A stretch of 64,000 nt of DNA from positions 1-64,000 of the forward strand of contig NZ_ATWY01000011.1 in the NCBI RefSeq assembly GCF_000421405.1, written 5' to 3'. This document shows positions 25,228-34,537 of this stretch, piece after piece (the stretch's first letter is position 1; every line of letters starts with the position of its first letter). The notes beneath the pieces are model-generated. The model made no database searches and was not told where the DNA came from. It saw nothing but the letters and a program-made list of their open reading frames with translations. A program made the position numbers and the translations under genes. This stretch comes from Butyrivibrio sp. NC2007. GTDB lineage: Bacteria; Bacillota; Clostridia; Lachnospirales; Lachnospiraceae.

Positions 25228-25242
25228 AAAGGAGGTGTGAAC

Positions 25243-25683
25243 ATGGCAAGAAGTGAATACATACGCGGAACTACCGTCAGAAAGCCAAACAGAGTTCATG
25301 ACAGAGAGCCTTACCATGTTCATGAGAACACAAGGCGTCCTAAGAGACATAACATGAGCCTTGGTTACCTTCTGTTTTTGTCACTGGCAATGGTGCTTAT
25401 GCTTGGAACTTTGGCATGGTACATTTCACTCCAGTCACAGGTTAAGAACAGCGTTAAAAACATCGCTACACTGGAGAGTCAGTTAAATAATTTGAAACAG
25501 GACAATGATGAGGCGTATAATAGAGCCAATGGCAACGTGGACCTTGAAGAAGTAAAGCGTATTGCTATCCAGGAATATGGCATGACTTACGCCGGTGAAG
25601 GCCAGGTCGTTACTTATTCCGATGGCGGTGGAAATGATTATGTCAGACAGCTGGCTCCTATCCCTGAAGTGGGTAAGAACTAG
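25243..25683 (+). CDS. ftsL: FtsL-like cell division protein
   Basis: 146 aa single-pass membrane protein: a basic cytoplasmic arm, a membrane helix (LGYLLFLSLAMVLMLGTLAWYI, about residues 44-65), then a short coiled coil (LESQLNNLKQDNDEAYNR) outside. Sequence is poorly conserved in this family, so the call rests on topology, size and the place between rsmH and ftsI. FtsL joins DivIB/FtsQ (present at 31528) and DivIC in the divisome. The ATG at 25243 has GGAGG seven bases upstream; a GTG two codons earlier is less likely. Confidence 0.85.
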   Translation: MARSEYIRGTTVRKPNRVHDREPYHVHENTRRPKRHNMSLGYLLFLSLAMVLMLGTLAWYISLQSQVKNSVKNIATLESQLNNLKQDNDEAYNRANGNVDLEEVKRIAIQEYGMTYAGEGQVVTYSDGGGNDYVRQLAPIPEVGKN

Positions 25684-25726
25684 TAAAAGCCGTCATGAGT
25701 TAGTTGGAAGGAAATGAAATGGTTTA

Positions 25727-27967
25727 ATGAAACGCAGAAGAACGGGGAATGCTCAGAAATTCACAATAGGAATGAAGAAAAAGCTGGTAGTACTGTTTGT
25801 CTTAGTACTACTGGCTTTCGTTGGGTTAGGGGTCAGACTTATCTTTATCACCAAGAATAACGGTGAGGAGTATGAGAGACAGGTCCTTTCCCAGCAGCAA
25901 TATGATTCGACAACACTGCCCTTCAGAAGAGGAGAGATCCTGGATGCCAACGGAACGGTGCTGGCTTACAGCGAGAAGGTTTACAACGTAATTCTTGATG
26001 CCAAGCTCCTTCTGAGGGACCAGAAGTTTGTAGACCCAACAGTCAATGCTTTGGTAAAAGAGTTTAAGCTGAATTCGGGAGAGATCAGATCATATCTGTC
26101 TGAGCATCCTACATCACAGTATTATATATTGGCTAAAAAACTTTCCTATGATGAGATAAAGAACTTCCAGGATATGATAACCCCTGGAATGGATGGCTAT
26201 GATGCCGATATTCAGGGCGTGTGGTTTGAACCAAGTTATATAAGAAAGTACCCCAACGGGTCATTGGCCTGTGATGTTATCGGATTTACATCCAGTGACA
26301 ACAACGGTATGTACGGCCTTGAGGAGTATTACAACAACACTCTTTCAGGAACAACAGGAAGAGAGTACGGATATCTGGATGAAGACTCCAACCTTGAGAG
26401 AACCACAATTCCGGCGACAGACGGAGATAGCATTGTTACCACAATCGACGGTAGCCTTCAGAATATAGTAGAGAAACATTTAAAAGAGTTCAACGACCAG
26501 TATGCCAACAATTTCAGGCAGGGAAACGGTGCCAACAACGTGGGATGCATCATGATGGATATCCACACAGGCGACATACTTGCAATGGCCAGCTACCCGA
26601 GTTTTGACCTTAATAACCCCAGGGATCCGGCCAATCTTATAGGAATGCCGGCTGTTGATGAAAAGGGCAACAAGCTAAAGGGAGAGTCGGTATTTGACTC
26701 CGGTGTATATATTACAGAAGAAATGCTCTCAGAGTTCAGTGATGAGCAGCTCTATCAGAATTACAACGCACTTTGGAAGAATTTCTGTATTTCAGATACT
26801 TACGAGCCGGGATCGGTTGCCAAGCCTTTCACGGTTGCAACCGGAATTGAGAGCGGATCGATCACAGGTAATGAAGTATATAACTGTAAAGGCTTTTTAA
26901 ATGTAGGCGGATGGGATATCAAGTGTCATAACACCTATGGTGATGGAGAGGTTTCCGTAGCAAGAGGCGTTGAGATCTCCTGTAACGTAGCCATGATGTA
27001 TATTGCACAGGCTACAGGAATCAGCACCTTTACCAAGTTCCAGAAGGACTTCGGCTTTGGCCTTAAGACCAATGTAGACCTGGCAGGAGAGGCAAGAACA
27101 GAGGGGCTTACCTATACTGCAGCCAACATGACACCTACCGATCTTGCGACCAACTCCTTCGGACAGGGCTTTAACGTTGATATGATCGAGATGATCACAA
27201 GCTTCTCATCACTGATCAACGGCGGATACTACTACGAACCTCATATTGTTAAAAGAATTGTATCCAGCAGCGGAGCTACGATCAAAAATATTGAGCCGAG
27301 AGTTTTAAGACAGACAATATCACAGAGCACTTCTGATAAAATAGTAGAGTATTGTAATCAGGTAGTAGCAGGAGCAGAAGGAACAGGTAAGACAGCAAGA
27401 CCTGCAGGCTACATGATAGGCGGTAAGACGGGAACTGCTCAGACTCTTCCCCGTGGTAACAGACAGTACGTCGTATCCTTTATGGGATATGCACCTGCAA
27501 GTGATCCGGACATTGCGATCTATGTAGTTGTAGACAGATGTAATGTCCAGTATCAGGACGATGCGAAGTTTGCCACAAGAATAGTAAGAGCGGTACTTAC
27601 CGAGGCGCTTCCCTATCTCAATTACCCTATGACTGAAGAACTTTCCGAAAAAGAGCAGGCTGAGCTTGCAGAGCTTCGCGAGCAGATGGTCACAACCGCA
27701 ACTGCCGAGGGTGAGGAAACTACAGAAGAGGGCGAAGGGGAAGCAACTGAAGAGGAGACACGAACGGAGGAGGAAACTACCGAGTCAGAGGAGACCGGAT
27801 CAATCTGGGAGTCATTTGACGTGGATAGTACAACGGGGTATTATATTGACCCGAACACAGGTAATCTTATCGATCCTGAAAGTGGACATGCTTTCGGCGG
27901 AGATGATCTTCCTGATTTCGGAGATGAGAGCATTTTTGAACCCGTTACCGAAGGCAATGGTAACTAA
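25727..27967 (+). CDS. ftsI: Division-specific penicillin-binding protein (FtsI/PBP2B)
   Basis: 746 aa class B transpeptidase that crosslinks septal peptidoglycan. One membrane helix (about residues 17-37), a dimerisation/pedestal domain (LPFRRGEILDANGTVLAYSEKVYNV and onward), then the transpeptidase domain with catalytic SVAK (Ser363), SCN (about 418) and KTGT (about 567). No PASTA domains are present, which separates it from SpoVD and PBP2x. After residue 640 it has a roughly 100-residue tail very rich in Glu and Thr, probably surface-exposed and disordered. Confidence 0.93.
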   Translation: MKRRRTGNAQKFTIGMKKKLVVLFVLVLLAFVGLGVRLIFITKNNGEEYERQVLSQQQYDSTTLPFRRGEILDANGTVLAYSEKVYNVILDAKLLLRDQKFVDPTVNALVKEFKLNSGEIRSYLSEHPTSQYYILAKKLSYDEIKNFQDMITPGMDGYDADIQGVWFEPSYIRKYPNGSLACDVIGFTSSDNNGMYGLEEYYNNTLSGTTGREYGYLDEDSNLERTTIPATDGDSIVTTIDGSLQNIVEKHLKEFNDQYANNFRQGNGANNVGCIMMDIHTGDILAMASYPSFDLNNPRDPANLIGMPAVDEKGNKLKGESVFDSGVYITEEMLSEFSDEQLYQNYNALWKNFCISDTYEPGSVAKPFTVATGIESGSITGNEVYNCKGFLNVGGWDIKCHNTYGDGEVSVARGVEISCNVAMMYIAQATGISTFTKFQKDFGFGLKTNVDLAGEARTEGLTYTAANMTPTDLATNSFGQGFNVDMIEMITSFSSLINGGYYYEPHIVKRIVSSSGATIKNIEPRVLRQTISQSTSDKIVEYCNQVVAGAEGTGKTARPAGYMIGGKTGTAQTLPRGNRQYVVSFMGYAPASDPDIAIYVVVDRCNVQYQDDAKFATRIVRAVLTEALPYLNYPMTEELSEKEQAELAELREQMVTTATAEGEETTEEGEGEATEEETRTEEETTESEETGSIWESFDVDSTTGYYIDPNTGNLIDPESGHAFGGDDLPDFGDESIFEPVTEGNGN

Positions 27968-27990
27968 AGCAATTTAACGGAGATGTTGTT

Positions 27991-28956
27991 ATGAATAGTT
28001 ATGTTTTAAGGACCCTTCTTCCTGTTGTGATTTCTTTCTTTATAGCAGTACTGATCGGCCCAAAGATTATTGAATTATTAAGAAGGTTAAAGGCCAGACA
28101 GACAGAGAGAGTAGAAGGTCTTGAATCACACCAGAAAAAGACCGGAACCCCTACAATGGGCGGAATAATCTTTCTTATTCCGGTTGTCATCATAGGAATC
28201 TTTTACGGAAGAACCCACAAAGAGGTTATTCCGGTGCTGATCCTTACAATTGGCTTTGGTATCATCGGATTTCTTGATGACTATATAAAGGTTGTGAGAA
28301 AGCATAATCTGGGACTTAGAGCATGGCAGAAGATTCTCGGACAGTTTGTAGTTACAGTTCTTTTTTCACTGTATGTACAGAACTTCACAGACATTTCCCT
28401 TGCCATGAAGGTTCCTTTTACAAGCATCGTACTTGATTTCGGATTTTGGAACATCCCGATATTGTTCTTTATCGCGCTGGGAACAGCCAACGGAACAAAC
28501 TTTACAGACGGAGTTGACGGACTTTGCGCATCAGTCACAGCGGTTGTCGCAGCATTCTTTGCAGTTGCCGGAATGCACTACGGCGCAACGGGGGCAGAAG
28601 TAATGTCCAGCGCCATGGTCGGAGCACTCCTTGGATACCTTGTCTACAACGTATATCCCGGTAAGGTAATGATGGGAGATACAGGCTCTCTGGCAATCGG
28701 AGGCTTTGTAACAGGCGTTGCTTACGTTATGCAGATGCCCATCTTCATTGCTATCGCAGGATTTATATATGCTCTTGAAGTAATCTCAGTAATCATGCAG
28801 GTTTCTTACTTCAAGATCACACATGGTAAAAGAATCTTCAGAATGGCCCCGATCCATCACCACTTTGAGAAGGGTGGCTGGTCCGAGACCAAGGTCGTTA
28901 ACGTATTTACAACAATAACTATTTTGCTTTGCCTGCTCTCTTATGCAGGTCTGTAA
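27991..28956 (+). CDS. mraY: Phospho-N-acetylmuramoyl-pentapeptide-transferase MraY
   Basis: 321 aa with about ten membrane helices. It transfers phospho-MurNAc-pentapeptide to undecaprenyl phosphate to make lipid I at the inner face of the membrane. Signature segments are TPTMGGIIFLIP, FLDDYIKVVRKHNLGL, ANGTNFTDGVDGLC with the metal-binding aspartates, and APIHHHFEKGGWSE with the conserved histidines. It lies 23 bp after ftsI in the usual order, though murE and murF are missing between them. Confidence 0.97.
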   Translation: MNSYVLRTLLPVVISFFIAVLIGPKIIELLRRLKARQTERVEGLESHQKKTGTPTMGGIIFLIPVVIIGIFYGRTHKEVIPVLILTIGFGIIGFLDDYIKVVRKHNLGLRAWQKILGQFVVTVLFSLYVQNFTDISLAMKVPFTSIVLDFGFWNIPILFFIALGTANGTNFTDGVDGLCASVTAVVAAFFAVAGMHYGATGAEVMSSAMVGALLGYLVYNVYPGKVMMGDTGSLAIGGFVTGVAYVMQMPIFIAIAGFIYALEVISVIMQVSYFKITHGKRIFRMAPIHHHFEKGGWSETKVVNVFTTITILLCLLSYAGL

Positions 28957-28987
28957 CAAGATTTATACATTTTAAGAGGTTTTTGGT

Positions 28988-30358
28988 ATGAAGGCAGATT
29001 TAGAAGGTAAAAGAGTTCTCGTAATAGGTTCAGGTTTATCAGGCGTTGGTTCTGTTAACCTCCTCCACAAGGTAGGAGCGATCCCTGTTATCCTTGAGGA
29101 AAACACCAAGGTAACACAGGATGACATAAAGGCTAAGCTCCACGATGGTGACAAGAATACAGAAATCATCATCGGAGAGATTTCGGACGAGGTGCTTGAT
29201 ACGATAGCACTGACAGTTCCAAGCCCTGCAGTTCCGCTTGATGCGCCGACAGTAATGCGTATTAAGGCCAAGAATATACCGATTTGGAGTGAGATTGAGC
29301 TTGCTTACAATTTCTCCAAGGGAACCATGGTAGCCATAACCGGAACAAATGGTAAGACAACCACCACGACTCTTGTGGGCGAGATCATGAAGGCTCACTA
29401 TAATTCTGTCTATGTAGTAGGTAATATCGGAGTGTCTTTTGCAGAAAGCGCTCTCGAGATGAAGGACGACACAGTGATAGTGGGAGAGATAAGCTCATTC
29501 CAGCTTGAGGCTGTGGACAACTTCCATGCGAAAGTTTCAGCAATCCTGAACATCACACCCGATCACCTCAACAGACATCACACCATGGAATGCTATGCTT
29601 CCATGAAGGAAAACATAACAAACAACGAGACTAAGGACGACACCTGCGTTCTTAACTATGATAACGAGTATACAAGAGATTTTGCAGACAGATGCCCGGC
29701 TAAGGTAGTTTTCTTTTCAACAAAAGAGAAACTTGCGGACGGATTCTATCTCGATAACGACGAGATCATGATGGCAACTGCAGGAACTTCAATGTCTATC
29801 ATGAATATTCACGATATGAACCTGGTTGGACTGTGCAATGTAGAGAACGTAATGGCTGCCATTGCAATGTCACTTGCCATGGGAGTTCCGCTTTCAACAA
29901 TTCTCAGTGTTATCAGGGATTTCAAGGCGGTTGAGCACAGAATAGAGTTCGTTGCCACCAAGAGAGGCGTTGATTATTACAACGACTCCAAGGGAACCAA
30001 CCCCGATGCTGCAATTCAGGGAATCAGAGCAATGTCACGTCCTACGATCCTCATCGGAGGCGGTTATGACAAGGGTAGCGAATATGATGAATGGATTGAG
30101 AACTTTGGAGATACGGTCAAACTCCTGGTGCTCATCGGTCAGACCAGAGAAAAGATAGCTGAGTGCGCTAAAAAGCACGGCTTTACAAATTATGTGTTTA
30201 AAGACACCTTCGAGGAGGCGCTTACATTCTGCACAGAGAGCGCACAGCCCGGAGATGCGGTACTTCTTTCACCTGCCTGTGCGAGCTGGGATATGTTCCC
30301 GAATTACGAGACCAGGGGAAAGAAATTTAAAGAGTATGTAAATAAGATTTCTGAGTAA
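28988..30358 (+). CDS. murD: UDP-N-acetylmuramoylalanine--D-glutamate ligase MurD
   Basis: 456 aa cytoplasmic Mur ligase. The N-terminal Rossmann part reads KRVLVIGSGLSGVGSVNLLHK. The ATP loop is MVAITGTNGKTTTTTLVGEI, followed by the GNIGVSF, VGEISSFQLE and ILNITPDHLNRH signatures. The C-terminal domain contains EHRIEFVATKRGVDYYNDSKGTNPDA, the ligase family mark. It adds D-glutamate to UDP-MurNAc-L-Ala. Located between mraY and ftsW as in most Firmicutes. Confidence 0.97.
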   Translation: MKADLEGKRVLVIGSGLSGVGSVNLLHKVGAIPVILEENTKVTQDDIKAKLHDGDKNTEIIIGEISDEVLDTIALTVPSPAVPLDAPTVMRIKAKNIPIWSEIELAYNFSKGTMVAITGTNGKTTTTTLVGEIMKAHYNSVYVVGNIGVSFAESALEMKDDTVIVGEISSFQLEAVDNFHAKVSAILNITPDHLNRHHTMECYASMKENITNNETKDDTCVLNYDNEYTRDFADRCPAKVVFFSTKEKLADGFYLDNDEIMMATAGTSMSIMNIHDMNLVGLCNVENVMAAIAMSLAMGVPLSTILSVIRDFKAVEHRIEFVATKRGVDYYNDSKGTNPDAAIQGIRAMSRPTILIGGGYDKGSEYDEWIENFGDTVKLLVLIGQTREKIAECAKKHGFTNYVFKDTFEEALTFCTESAQPGDAVLLSPACASWDMFPNYETRGKKFKEYVNKISE

Positions 30359-30371
30359 GGGGTTACTTAAG

Positions 30372-31520
30372 TTGGAGAGAGCAGGTTTTTTGAGAAGAGA
30401 AAGAGAAGAGTCCTATATTGATTACAGCATGATATTCATCATACTGTTCCTTTTGGCGTTTGGACTTATCATGCTCTATTCAACCAGTTCGTACGAGGCA
30501 AATCTCGACTACGGAGATTCAGCTTACTATTTCAAGCATCAGCTGATCCCGTCGATCCTTGGCCTTGTCGGGATGGTTGTGCTGTCCTACATCCCTTACA
30601 GGATATACGCAAGACTTGCAATGCCGATCTATATTGCTGCAGCAGCTCTTTTGGTAGCGATCATTCCTTTTGGTAAGACCATCAACGGCGCCAAGAGATG
30701 GATCATCATCGCAGGTGTGTCGATCCAGCCGGCGGAGGTTGCCAAGGTTGCAGCCATTATCTTTACCGCGACCATGATCATTAAGCTGAAAAAGAACCTT
30801 ACCACACTAAAAGGTTTTGGAATCGCCCTGATGTTTCCGGCCGTTCTTGCTGGAATGGTTTATATCATCACAAGAAACTTAAGTTCTGCCATTATCATCA
30901 TGGGAATCACTGTAGTAATGCTGTTTATCTCAACTCCCGGCTATCGTATGTATATTATTGTTGCAGCCGGAGTTTTGGCATTCGCAGCTGCGCTGGTTGT
31001 TATAATAGCCAACTCCAATCAGACCAGCGGTATGAACTACCGTTTTGAACGTGTTCTTGCCTGGCTTGATCCCCAGGCGCATGCTTCCGGAAAAGGTTTC
31101 CAGACCCTGCAGGCTCTTTATGCCATCGGCAGCGGCGGTATTTTCGGAAAAGGCCTTGGTGAGAGTATGCAGAAGATGGGATTTATCCCCGAGGCGCAGA
31201 ATGATATGATCTTTTCCATCATCTGTGAGGAACTGGGGCTCTTTGGAGCCATAGCTGTAATGCTTATGTTCCTTCTCCTTATCTGGAGGCTTATGGTGGT
31301 TGCAAACAACGCACCGGACATGTTTGGAGCGCTCCTTGTTATCGGAGTTATGGGTCACATTGCGATCCAGGTAATCCTCAACATCGCCGTTGTAACCAAT
31401 ACGATACCGAATACAGGAATTACACTGCCTTTCATCAGTTACGGAGGATCTGCTGTTATCATCCAGCTGGCGGAGATAGGAATTGCGCTGAATGTAGCAA
31501 GAAATATAGGCAGAGACTGA
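30372..31520 (+). CDS. ftsW: FtsW/SpoVE-type peptidoglycan polymerase
   Basis: 382 aa SEDS-family membrane protein with about ten helices. Marks are SYEANLDYGDSAYYFKHQL near the N-terminus, GAKRWI, the long periplasmic loop with GFQTLQALYAIGSGGIFGKGLGES, and the near-terminal ITLPFISYGGSAVI. It works as glycosyltransferase with FtsI. Starts TTG (30372) with AAGGGG upstream; a second in-frame TTG six codons on is possible. Location in the dcw cluster favours FtsW, but SpoVE cannot be excluded from sequence. Confidence 0.93.
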   Translation: MERAGFLRREREESYIDYSMIFIILFLLAFGLIMLYSTSSYEANLDYGDSAYYFKHQLIPSILGLVGMVVLSYIPYRIYARLAMPIYIAAAALLVAIIPFGKTINGAKRWIIIAGVSIQPAEVAKVAAIIFTATMIIKLKKNLTTLKGFGIALMFPAVLAGMVYIITRNLSSAIIIMGITVVMLFISTPGYRMYIIVAAGVLAFAAALVVIIANSNQTSGMNYRFERVLAWLDPQAHASGKGFQTLQALYAIGSGGIFGKGLGESMQKMGFIPEAQNDMIFSIICEELGLFGAIAVMLMFLLLIWRLMVVANNAPDMFGALLVIGVMGHIAIQVILNIAVVTNTIPNTGITLPFISYGGSAVIIQLAEIGIALNVARNIGRD

Positions 31521-31527
31521 TAGAAAT

Positions 31528-32400
31528 ATGGCTAAGAAGAAAAGAAGAGTAAAAAAGAGGCGTATTGAATACAGACCATCGCTCAGGGAGAGAATGGAAG
31601 ATTTTCATCCCCTAAGGGATTTTCACCCTCTCAGGGACTTTCATCCTGTAAGAAGTATCTTCAGAGCATTAAGGCTTCATAAGAGTCTGTATGTCATTGC
31701 GATAATACTACTGGTTTTGCTGATTGCCGGCGGTATTGCCTATAAGTATATAAACGATAATTATACCGTTACCAACATATATGTTACGGGAAACACTCAT
31801 TACACCAACGATGAGATCATTGATATGGTCCTGGATGACAAGCCAAGCCATAATTCACTGTTTTTGTCACTTAAATACAGGGACAAGAGCATTGAGAACA
31901 TCCCTTTCATAGAAAAAGTGGATGTGGATATCGTTTCCAAGGACACCATCAGGATCAATGTCTACGAGAAGGCCATTGCAGGCTATTTTGCCCATCTTGG
32001 AAGATATATGTACTTTGACAGGGACGGAATAGTGGTTGAGAGCTCCTATGAGACCTCTGATGAAGTTCCACAGGTAATGGGACTTAAGTTTGACTACATT
32101 ATCATGTATGAGAAGCTTCCTACACCGAATGAAGAGATATTTGAGGAGATTCTTGATATAACACAGCTTCTTTCCAAGTACAACTTAAAGGCTGACAGGA
32201 TCTTCTTTGACAGTGAATATAACGTGTACCTTTATTTCGACAATGTTGAGGTCAGTCTGGGCACCAGAGACTTCATTGACGAGAAAATTATCCAACTTCA
32301 ATACATTTTACCTGAGCTCGAAGGAAAAAATGGTATTTTGGAAATGAAAGATTTTGACGACGGTACAAAAAACATCACTTTTGAAGAGAAAAATCAATAA
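31528..32400 (+). CDS. ftsQ: Cell division protein FtsQ/DivIB
   Basis: 290 aa. A basic cytoplasmic arm (KKKRRVKKRR) is followed by three back-to-back copies of a DFHPLR hexapeptide (about residues 25-42), a membrane helix (about 53-74), a POTRA domain opening YTVTNIYVTGNTHYTNDEI, and the FtsQ beta domain. DivIB/FtsQ links FtsL and DivIC in the divisome. Starts ATG seven bases after ftsW. The tandem hexapeptide is unusual for this family. Confidence 0.9.
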   Translation: MAKKKRRVKKRRIEYRPSLRERMEDFHPLRDFHPLRDFHPVRSIFRALRLHKSLYVIAIILLVLLIAGGIAYKYINDNYTVTNIYVTGNTHYTNDEIIDMVLDDKPSHNSLFLSLKYRDKSIENIPFIEKVDVDIVSKDTIRINVYEKAIAGYFAHLGRYMYFDRDGIVVESSYETSDEVPQVMGLKFDYIIMYEKLPTPNEEIFEEILDITQLLSKYNLKADRIFFDSEYNVYLYFDNVEVSLGTRDFIDEKIIQLQYILPELEGKNGILEMKDFDDGTKNITFEEKNQ

Positions 32401-32442
32401 ATTGTAGATAAATATAGAGAAAATTTTATATAAAAAAACGGG

Positions 32443-32471
32443 TTGATAATTGGTTTAAAAAATTATATCAT
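32443..32471 (+). promoter_or_regulatory. ftsZ promoter
   Basis: TTGATA (32443-32448), 17 bp, TATCAT (32466-32471), about 40 bp before the TTG start of ftsZ, in an AT-rich gap after ftsQ. It allows ftsZ to be expressed apart from the upstream wall genes. Confidence 0.7.
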
Positions 32472-32512
32472 AGCTATTAGGAGTCTATGAGGTAGATGAA
32501 GGAGGAGTTGTT

Positions 32513-33763
32513 TTGCTGGAGATTAAGTCTAACGAAGCAGAAAATGCCTGCAAAATAATCGTCGTTGGGGTTGGCGGTGCAGGAAATAATGCTGTTAATA
32601 GAATGGTAGATGAAAATATTACCGGTGTTGAATTTATCGGTATAAATACAGATAAACAGGCGCTTCAGCTCTGCAAGGCACCTAAGCTTTTGCAGATTGG
32701 TGAGAAGCTCACCAAAGGTCTTGGAGCAGGCGCTAAGCCTGAGATTGGTCAGAAGGCAGCTGAAGAGAGTGCAGAAGAGATTTCTGCAGCACTTAAGGGA
32801 GCAGATATGGTATTTGTCACCTGTGGTATGGGTGGCGGAACAGGTACCGGCGCAGCTCCTGTTGTAGCCAAGCTTGCTAAGGACATGGGAATCCTTACAG
32901 TAGGCGTAGTAACCAAGCCTTTCAGTTTCGAGGCTCGTGTTCGTATGCAGAATGCTATGCTTGGTATTTCCAATATCAGAACAAACGTAGATACACTTAT
33001 CGTTATCCCTAATGATAAGCTTCTTCAGATTGTTGACAGACGTACTACAATGCCTGACGCACTTAAGAAGGCTGATGAAGTTCTTCAGCAGGCAGTACAG
33101 GGAATCACTGATCTTATCAATGTTCCTGCAGTTATCAATCTTGACTTTGCTGATGTATCTACAGTCATGAAGGATAAGGGTATTGCCCACATCGGTATCG
33201 GTAGCGGAAAGGGCGATGACAAGGCAACAGACGCTGTTAAGATGGCTGTTGAGTCACCACTTCTTGAGACCAAGGTTAACGGTGCTACAGATGTTATCAT
33301 CAACATCTCCGGTGATATCACTCTTACAGATGCATCTGATGCATCAGAGTATGTTCGTCAGCTTGCAGGAGATAACGTGAATGTTATCTTCGGTGCTATG
33401 TATGACGAGAGCAAGACAGATACATGTACCGTAACAGTTATTGCTACAGGTATTGAGGATAAGATCAACAACACTAACAACCAGGCAGTAGTTGAGGCTC
33501 AGAATGCAGCAGCTAAGGCAGCACAGACAGTAGCTACACAGACAAGTACTGCTACAGTAACACCTACTCCTACAGTTCAGCCTGTTGTTACTCCTATCAC
33601 TCCTGTACAGCCTACAATCACACCTATTGGAACACCTGCTTCAGACAATCAGCCGGCTACATCATCAGCCACAAGACCTCTTTCACTGAACAGGCCTACC
33701 AATATCACAAGTACTGTAGAGCCTAAATCTCTTAAGATACCTGATTTCTTACAGAGAAAATAA
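32513..33763 (+). CDS. ftsZ: Cell division GTPase FtsZ
   Basis: 416 aa tubulin homologue forming the Z ring. [15 protein letters not shown] near the start, GTP signature [13 protein letters not shown] (about residues 106-118), the T7-loop region INLDFADV, and a C-terminal KIPDFLQRK tail that usually binds FtsA, SepF or EzrA. The linker (about 325-385) is rich in Thr, Pro and Val. The TTG start is supported by AAGGAGG seven bases upstream. There is no ftsA gene nearby. Codon use is strongly biased, suggesting high expression. Confidence 0.98.
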   Translation: MLEIKSNEAENACKIIVVGVGGAGNNAVNRMVDENITGVEFIGINTDKQALQLCKAPKLLQIGEKLTKGLGAGAKPEIGQKAAEESAEEISAALKGADMVFVTCGMGGGTGTGAAPVVAKLAKDMGILTVGVVTKPFSFEARVRMQNAMLGISNIRTNVDTLIVIPNDKLLQIVDRRTTMPDALKKADEVLQQAVQGITDLINVPAVINLDFADVSTVMKDKGIAHIGIGSGKGDDKATDAVKMAVESPLLETKVNGATDVIINISGDITLTDASDASEYVRQLAGDNVNVIFGAMYDESKTDTCTVTVIATGIEDKINNTNNQAVVEAQNAAAKAAQTVATQTSTATVTPTPTVQPVVTPITPVQPTITPIGTPASDNQPATSSATRPLSLNRPTNITSTVEPKSLKIPDFLQRK

Positions 33764-33776
33764 TGCAAAATGCGAT

Positions 33777-33805
33777 GCCCTCTGCTTATGCAGAGGGCTT
33801 TTTTT
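33777..33805 (+). terminator. Terminator after ftsZ
   Basis: GCCCTCTGC/GCAGAGGGC perfect nine-base stem, TTAT loop, seven Ts. Ends the dcw transcript. Confidence 0.95.
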
Positions 33806-33901
33806 CGCTTAATTGCAATATTGTGTGGAAATAAGCGGAAAACCATGCTACAATAATTTGTGGAGTGAAATAGTTTAAATACTATATACGGAGGGAAACT
33901 T

Positions 33902-34414
33902 ATGAAATGCCCATTTTGTGGGAAAGACGACACAAGAGTAATTGATTCAAGGCCTGCAGACGAGAACACTTCCATCAGACGCAGAAGAGTCTGCGATTCA
34001 TGTGGTAAGCGCTTCACAACTTATGAGAAGGTCGAAACTATTCCGCTTATCGTAATTAAGAAGGGCGATGTCAGAGAACCTTATGACCGCGCCAAGATTG
34101 AGGCCGGCGTATTCAGAGCCTGCCATAAGAGACCTGTCAGCGCAGAGCAGATCACCAAGATTGTTGATGCTGTGGAGACAGAAGTATTTAATATGGAACA
34201 GAAGGAGATTCCAAGCCGTGCAATTGGTGAGATTGTTATGGACAAGATGAAGAACCTCGATCCCGTTGCCTACGTTCGTTTCGCTTCGGTTTACAGAGAG
34301 TTTAAGGATGTCAATACCTTCATGGACGAGCTCAAGACCGTCCTCAAGAAGGAAGCAGAAGGCACCATCACCGACACCACAGACAAGAACACTCCACTTC
34401 TGAAAGATCACTGA
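33902..34414 (+). CDS. nrdR: Transcriptional repressor NrdR
   Basis: 170 aa. An N-terminal zinc ribbon MKCPFCGKDDTRVIDSR and RRRVCDSCGKRFTTYEKVE is followed by an ATP-cone (IVIKKGDVREPYDRAKIEAGV ... YVRFASVYREFKD). NrdR senses the ATP/dATP balance and represses ribonucleotide reductase genes. No nrd genes are in this window. GGAGGG precedes the ATG, and it is flanked by terminators, so it is a single-gene unit. Confidence 0.97.
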   Translation: MKCPFCGKDDTRVIDSRPADENTSIRRRRVCDSCGKRFTTYEKVETIPLIVIKKGDVREPYDRAKIEAGVFRACHKRPVSAEQITKIVDAVETEVFNMEQKEIPSRAIGEIVMDKMKNLDPVAYVRFASVYREFKDVNTFMDELKTVLKKEAEGTITDTTDKNTPLLKDH

Positions 34415-34421
34415 TCCTATC

Positions 34422-34448
34422 GCCCCGGACATTCTCCGGGGCTTTTTT
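34422..34448 (+). terminator. Terminator after nrdR
   Basis: GCCCCGGA/TCCGGGGC perfect stem, five-base loop, six Ts. Confidence 0.95.
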
Positions 34449-34453
34449 ATTCC

Positions 34454-34482
34454 TTGACTTTTGGGGGCATGGGCTTTATATT
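34454..34482 (+). promoter_or_regulatory. Promoter of the first peptide-transporter operon
   Basis: TTGACT (34454-34459), 17 bp, TATATT (34477-34482), starting six bases after the nrdR terminator and about 55 bp before the binding-protein gene. Confidence 0.7.
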
Positions 34483-34537
34483 GTAGAATGTGATATGGAT
34501 AAGTGCCATATCTCGTAATTAAATATCGAGGAGGATT

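Noticed and set aside
32477-33190. Long open frame antisense to ftsZ (237 codons)
   Set aside because: Mirror of the biased codon use of ftsZ; no ribosome site and no recognisable protein features.
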